Below, piece by piece: positions 18,053 through 19,321 of a stretch of DNA of 19,321 nt. The DNA is from Hyphochytrium catenoides. Taxonomy: Eukaryota; Sar; Hyphochytriomycetes; Hyphochytriales; Hyphochytriaceae. The stretch's first letter is position 1. Each line of letters opens with the position of its first letter. The stretch lies in NCBI GenBank assembly GCA_900088475.1, contig FLMG01001378.1, positions 3,352-22,672 of the forward strand, read 5' to 3'. The notes beneath the pieces were generated by a model. The model was not told the DNA's origin. It saw only the letters and a list, made by a program, of their open reading frames with translations, and ran no database searches. Both the position numbers and the translations under genes were made by a program.

Positions 18053-18407
18053 TCTCAAGTATTCCTTCTTCCCTTATACGTGTGAGAATAAAACGATAAT
18101 CAAGGTAGAAAATGACAGAAACGTGTAGGTCGCGTTCCTTCTTCTTTCCCTTCCTTAACAATTTGTTCCTGCTGGTTCTAAGCAAGGAGAGAGAGAGAGA
18201 GAAACTAGCCAAGAAGAGAGAGAAAGAGACGGAAGCTTTATTTCCTTGTACTCTGCCTCTCTTTACCGCTTCTTTAGTTCCTCTCACTCCTCCTCCTTCT
18301 TTATTGGGTTGTCTCTCTTCTTCGTTCATTCTATGCTCTTTGTTCCTTTTCTTCTCTTCTTTTCTTGCTCTGTCCGCTGTTGTCCCTTCCTTTGATCATT
18401 GATTCTC
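17763..18407. other. 3' flank of the EGF-like gene; alternating GA- and CT-rich DNA
   Basis: GA-rich blocks at 17770-17835, 18000-18050 and 18186-18230 alternate with CT-rich blocks at 17845-17960 and 18235-18390. An AATAAA hexamer at 18087-18092 could serve as a polyadenylation signal, giving a 3' UTR of about 330 bases. I see no gene here. Confidence 0.4.
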
Positions 18408-18419
18408 ATGGCTGATCAG
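18408..18419 (+). CDS. Candidate first coding exon (M-A-D-Q) of a calmodulin-type gene, truncated by window end
   Basis: ATG GCT GAT CAG is followed at once by GTAAGC, a near-consensus donor preceded by CAG. M-A-D-Q is the N-terminus of canonical calmodulin, and downstream DNA is CT/GA-rich like the introns of the multi-PH gene. No exon encoding an EF-hand is visible in the remaining 900 bases, so the rest would have to lie beyond 19321, after an intron longer than any other in this window. Four residues are weak evidence; chance is quite possible. Confidence 0.22.
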
Positions 18420-19321
18420 GTAAGCGACGTCTCTCCACTTTTCCTTCTCTCTCTCTCCTTAATCAGGACCTGGTTTGTCTCTGCTCGCTGCTGCTCATTC
18501 TGTCTCTCTCTCTCTGTACCATGATGAGGCAGGTCACTGTCATCTGTCCGCGCTTGTCCTCTGTCCCTCTCTCTCTCTCTGTCCCTCTCTCTCTGTCTCT
18601 CTCTCTGTCTCTCTCTCTCCTTGTCTCTCTTTCTTATAGTCTTTCAATGTCTCATTCTTTCTTTCTCTCTCTCTTTCTCTCTCCTCACTCATCTCTCTTT
18701 CTTGTTGTTTCTCTCTCCTCTCTTCTCTTTTTCTCCCTCTCTTTCTTCCTCCTCTCTCCTCTACCTTCTCTCTCTGTTCCCACCGTGTGTCAGCCCCACT
18801 TTCCTTTCTCTCCCACTTTCTCTTTCGGCTGCATTGGTTGTCTCTTCCCCTCATAATGAACTTTCTCTCTCTCCTTCTCTCCCCTGCATCTAAGGGAAGA
18901 AGAGAAGATAAAGCGATGAGGAGAAGGGAAGAGAGAGAACGCCGTTGACATTATTTCTCTCCCTAACGCGGCGGCATCAAAGACAATAGAGAGAGAGGAA
19001 GAAAAGCAGAGAAGGATGGAAAGATTTGGGGGTAAGAGAGAGAGAGCGGGAGAGAGAGCAAGAGAAAAAGAGAGGGAGAGGCAAGAAAAGAGAGAGAGAG
19101 ACAAAGAGCGCCACGAATCTCAAAAGTATGTATCCTGCTAGTATTAGATATGGGCTAGCTGGTGGTGGGAACGGATACGAAGAGAGGGGAGAAAGAAAGC
19201 CAGCAGGAGAGAAAAGAGGGAAGAATTAAAGAGAAAGAATAAAGGGAAAGAGAGAAAGAGGAGAGAGAGAAATAGAGAGAGAAGGAGAGATAAAAAGGGA
19301 GACGAGAAGAGAGAGAGAGAG
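18420..19321. other. CT-rich then GA-rich non-coding DNA at the window end
   Basis: The sequence is CT-rich from 18430 to about 18890 and GA-rich from about 18895 to the end, with a short complex stretch at 19105-19180. On a plus-strand transcript this order is CT then GA, the opposite of the bipartite introns of the multi-PH gene. No supported coding region is present. Confidence 0.5.

Noticed and set aside
18408-18560. Mini-gene model joining M-A-D-Q at 18419 to an acceptor at 18466, then reading on
   Set aside because: The intron would be only 47 bases, far below the 190-560 seen here, and the continuation turns into Ser/Leu repeat translation.
1-19321. CRISPR arrays, bacterial operons, tRNA or rRNA genes
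   Set aside because: The repeats lack spacers of constant length, no cloverleaf or rRNA core sequence was seen, and gene structure is clearly eukaryotic.

Overview
The window looks like nuclear DNA of a protist. Genes are split by many spliceosomal introns with GT..AG ends, and there is no operon structure or bacterial ribosome-binding site. The protein types (a secreted tenascin-like EGF repeat protein with a C-P-S-G-x-A-W-F-D spacer, and a PDZ plus multi-PH scaffold) point towards a stramenopile or related alga-type lineage. That placement is inference, because no rRNA or organellar marker is present. Almost all non-coding DNA is made of GA or CT dinucleotide-rich tracts, so most long low-complexity reading frames here (RERERE or SLSLSL) are artefacts.

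Positions 202-12678, minus strand, hold one large gene. I could join 23 exons with GT..AG introns and an unbroken frame into a 1338-residue protein. It has eight pleckstrin-homology (PH) domains and one PDZ domain between PH1 and PH2. Each PH domain ends in the expected amphipathic helix with its conserved Trp. The 22 introns total 8460 of 12477 bases. In the transcript all of them are CT-rich towards the acceptor, and 12 of 22 also start with a GA-rich block. The two halves of those introns are therefore complementary.

Positions 12679-13500 are the upstream flank of this gene (GA/CT tracts plus a roughly 250-base more complex stretch with a 45-codon ORF). Positions about 13500-16450 form an island almost free of GA/CT repeats. 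It has trinucleotide microsatellites and small palindromes but no gene I can recognise. Positions 16455-17099 are the upstream flank of the second gene.

Positions 17100-17762, plus strand, encode a 220-residue secreted protein with a signal peptide and four EGF-like modules, with no intron in its coding region. The rest of the window (17763-19321) is alternating CT- and GA-rich DNA. At 18408 there is a four-codon ATG exon ending in a good donor, which could be the first coding exon of a calmodulin-type gene continuing outside the window. The two main genes diverge in function: the first is probably an intracellular membrane or phosphoinositide-linked scaffold, the second an extracellular protein. 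Nothing in the sequence ties them into one pathway.
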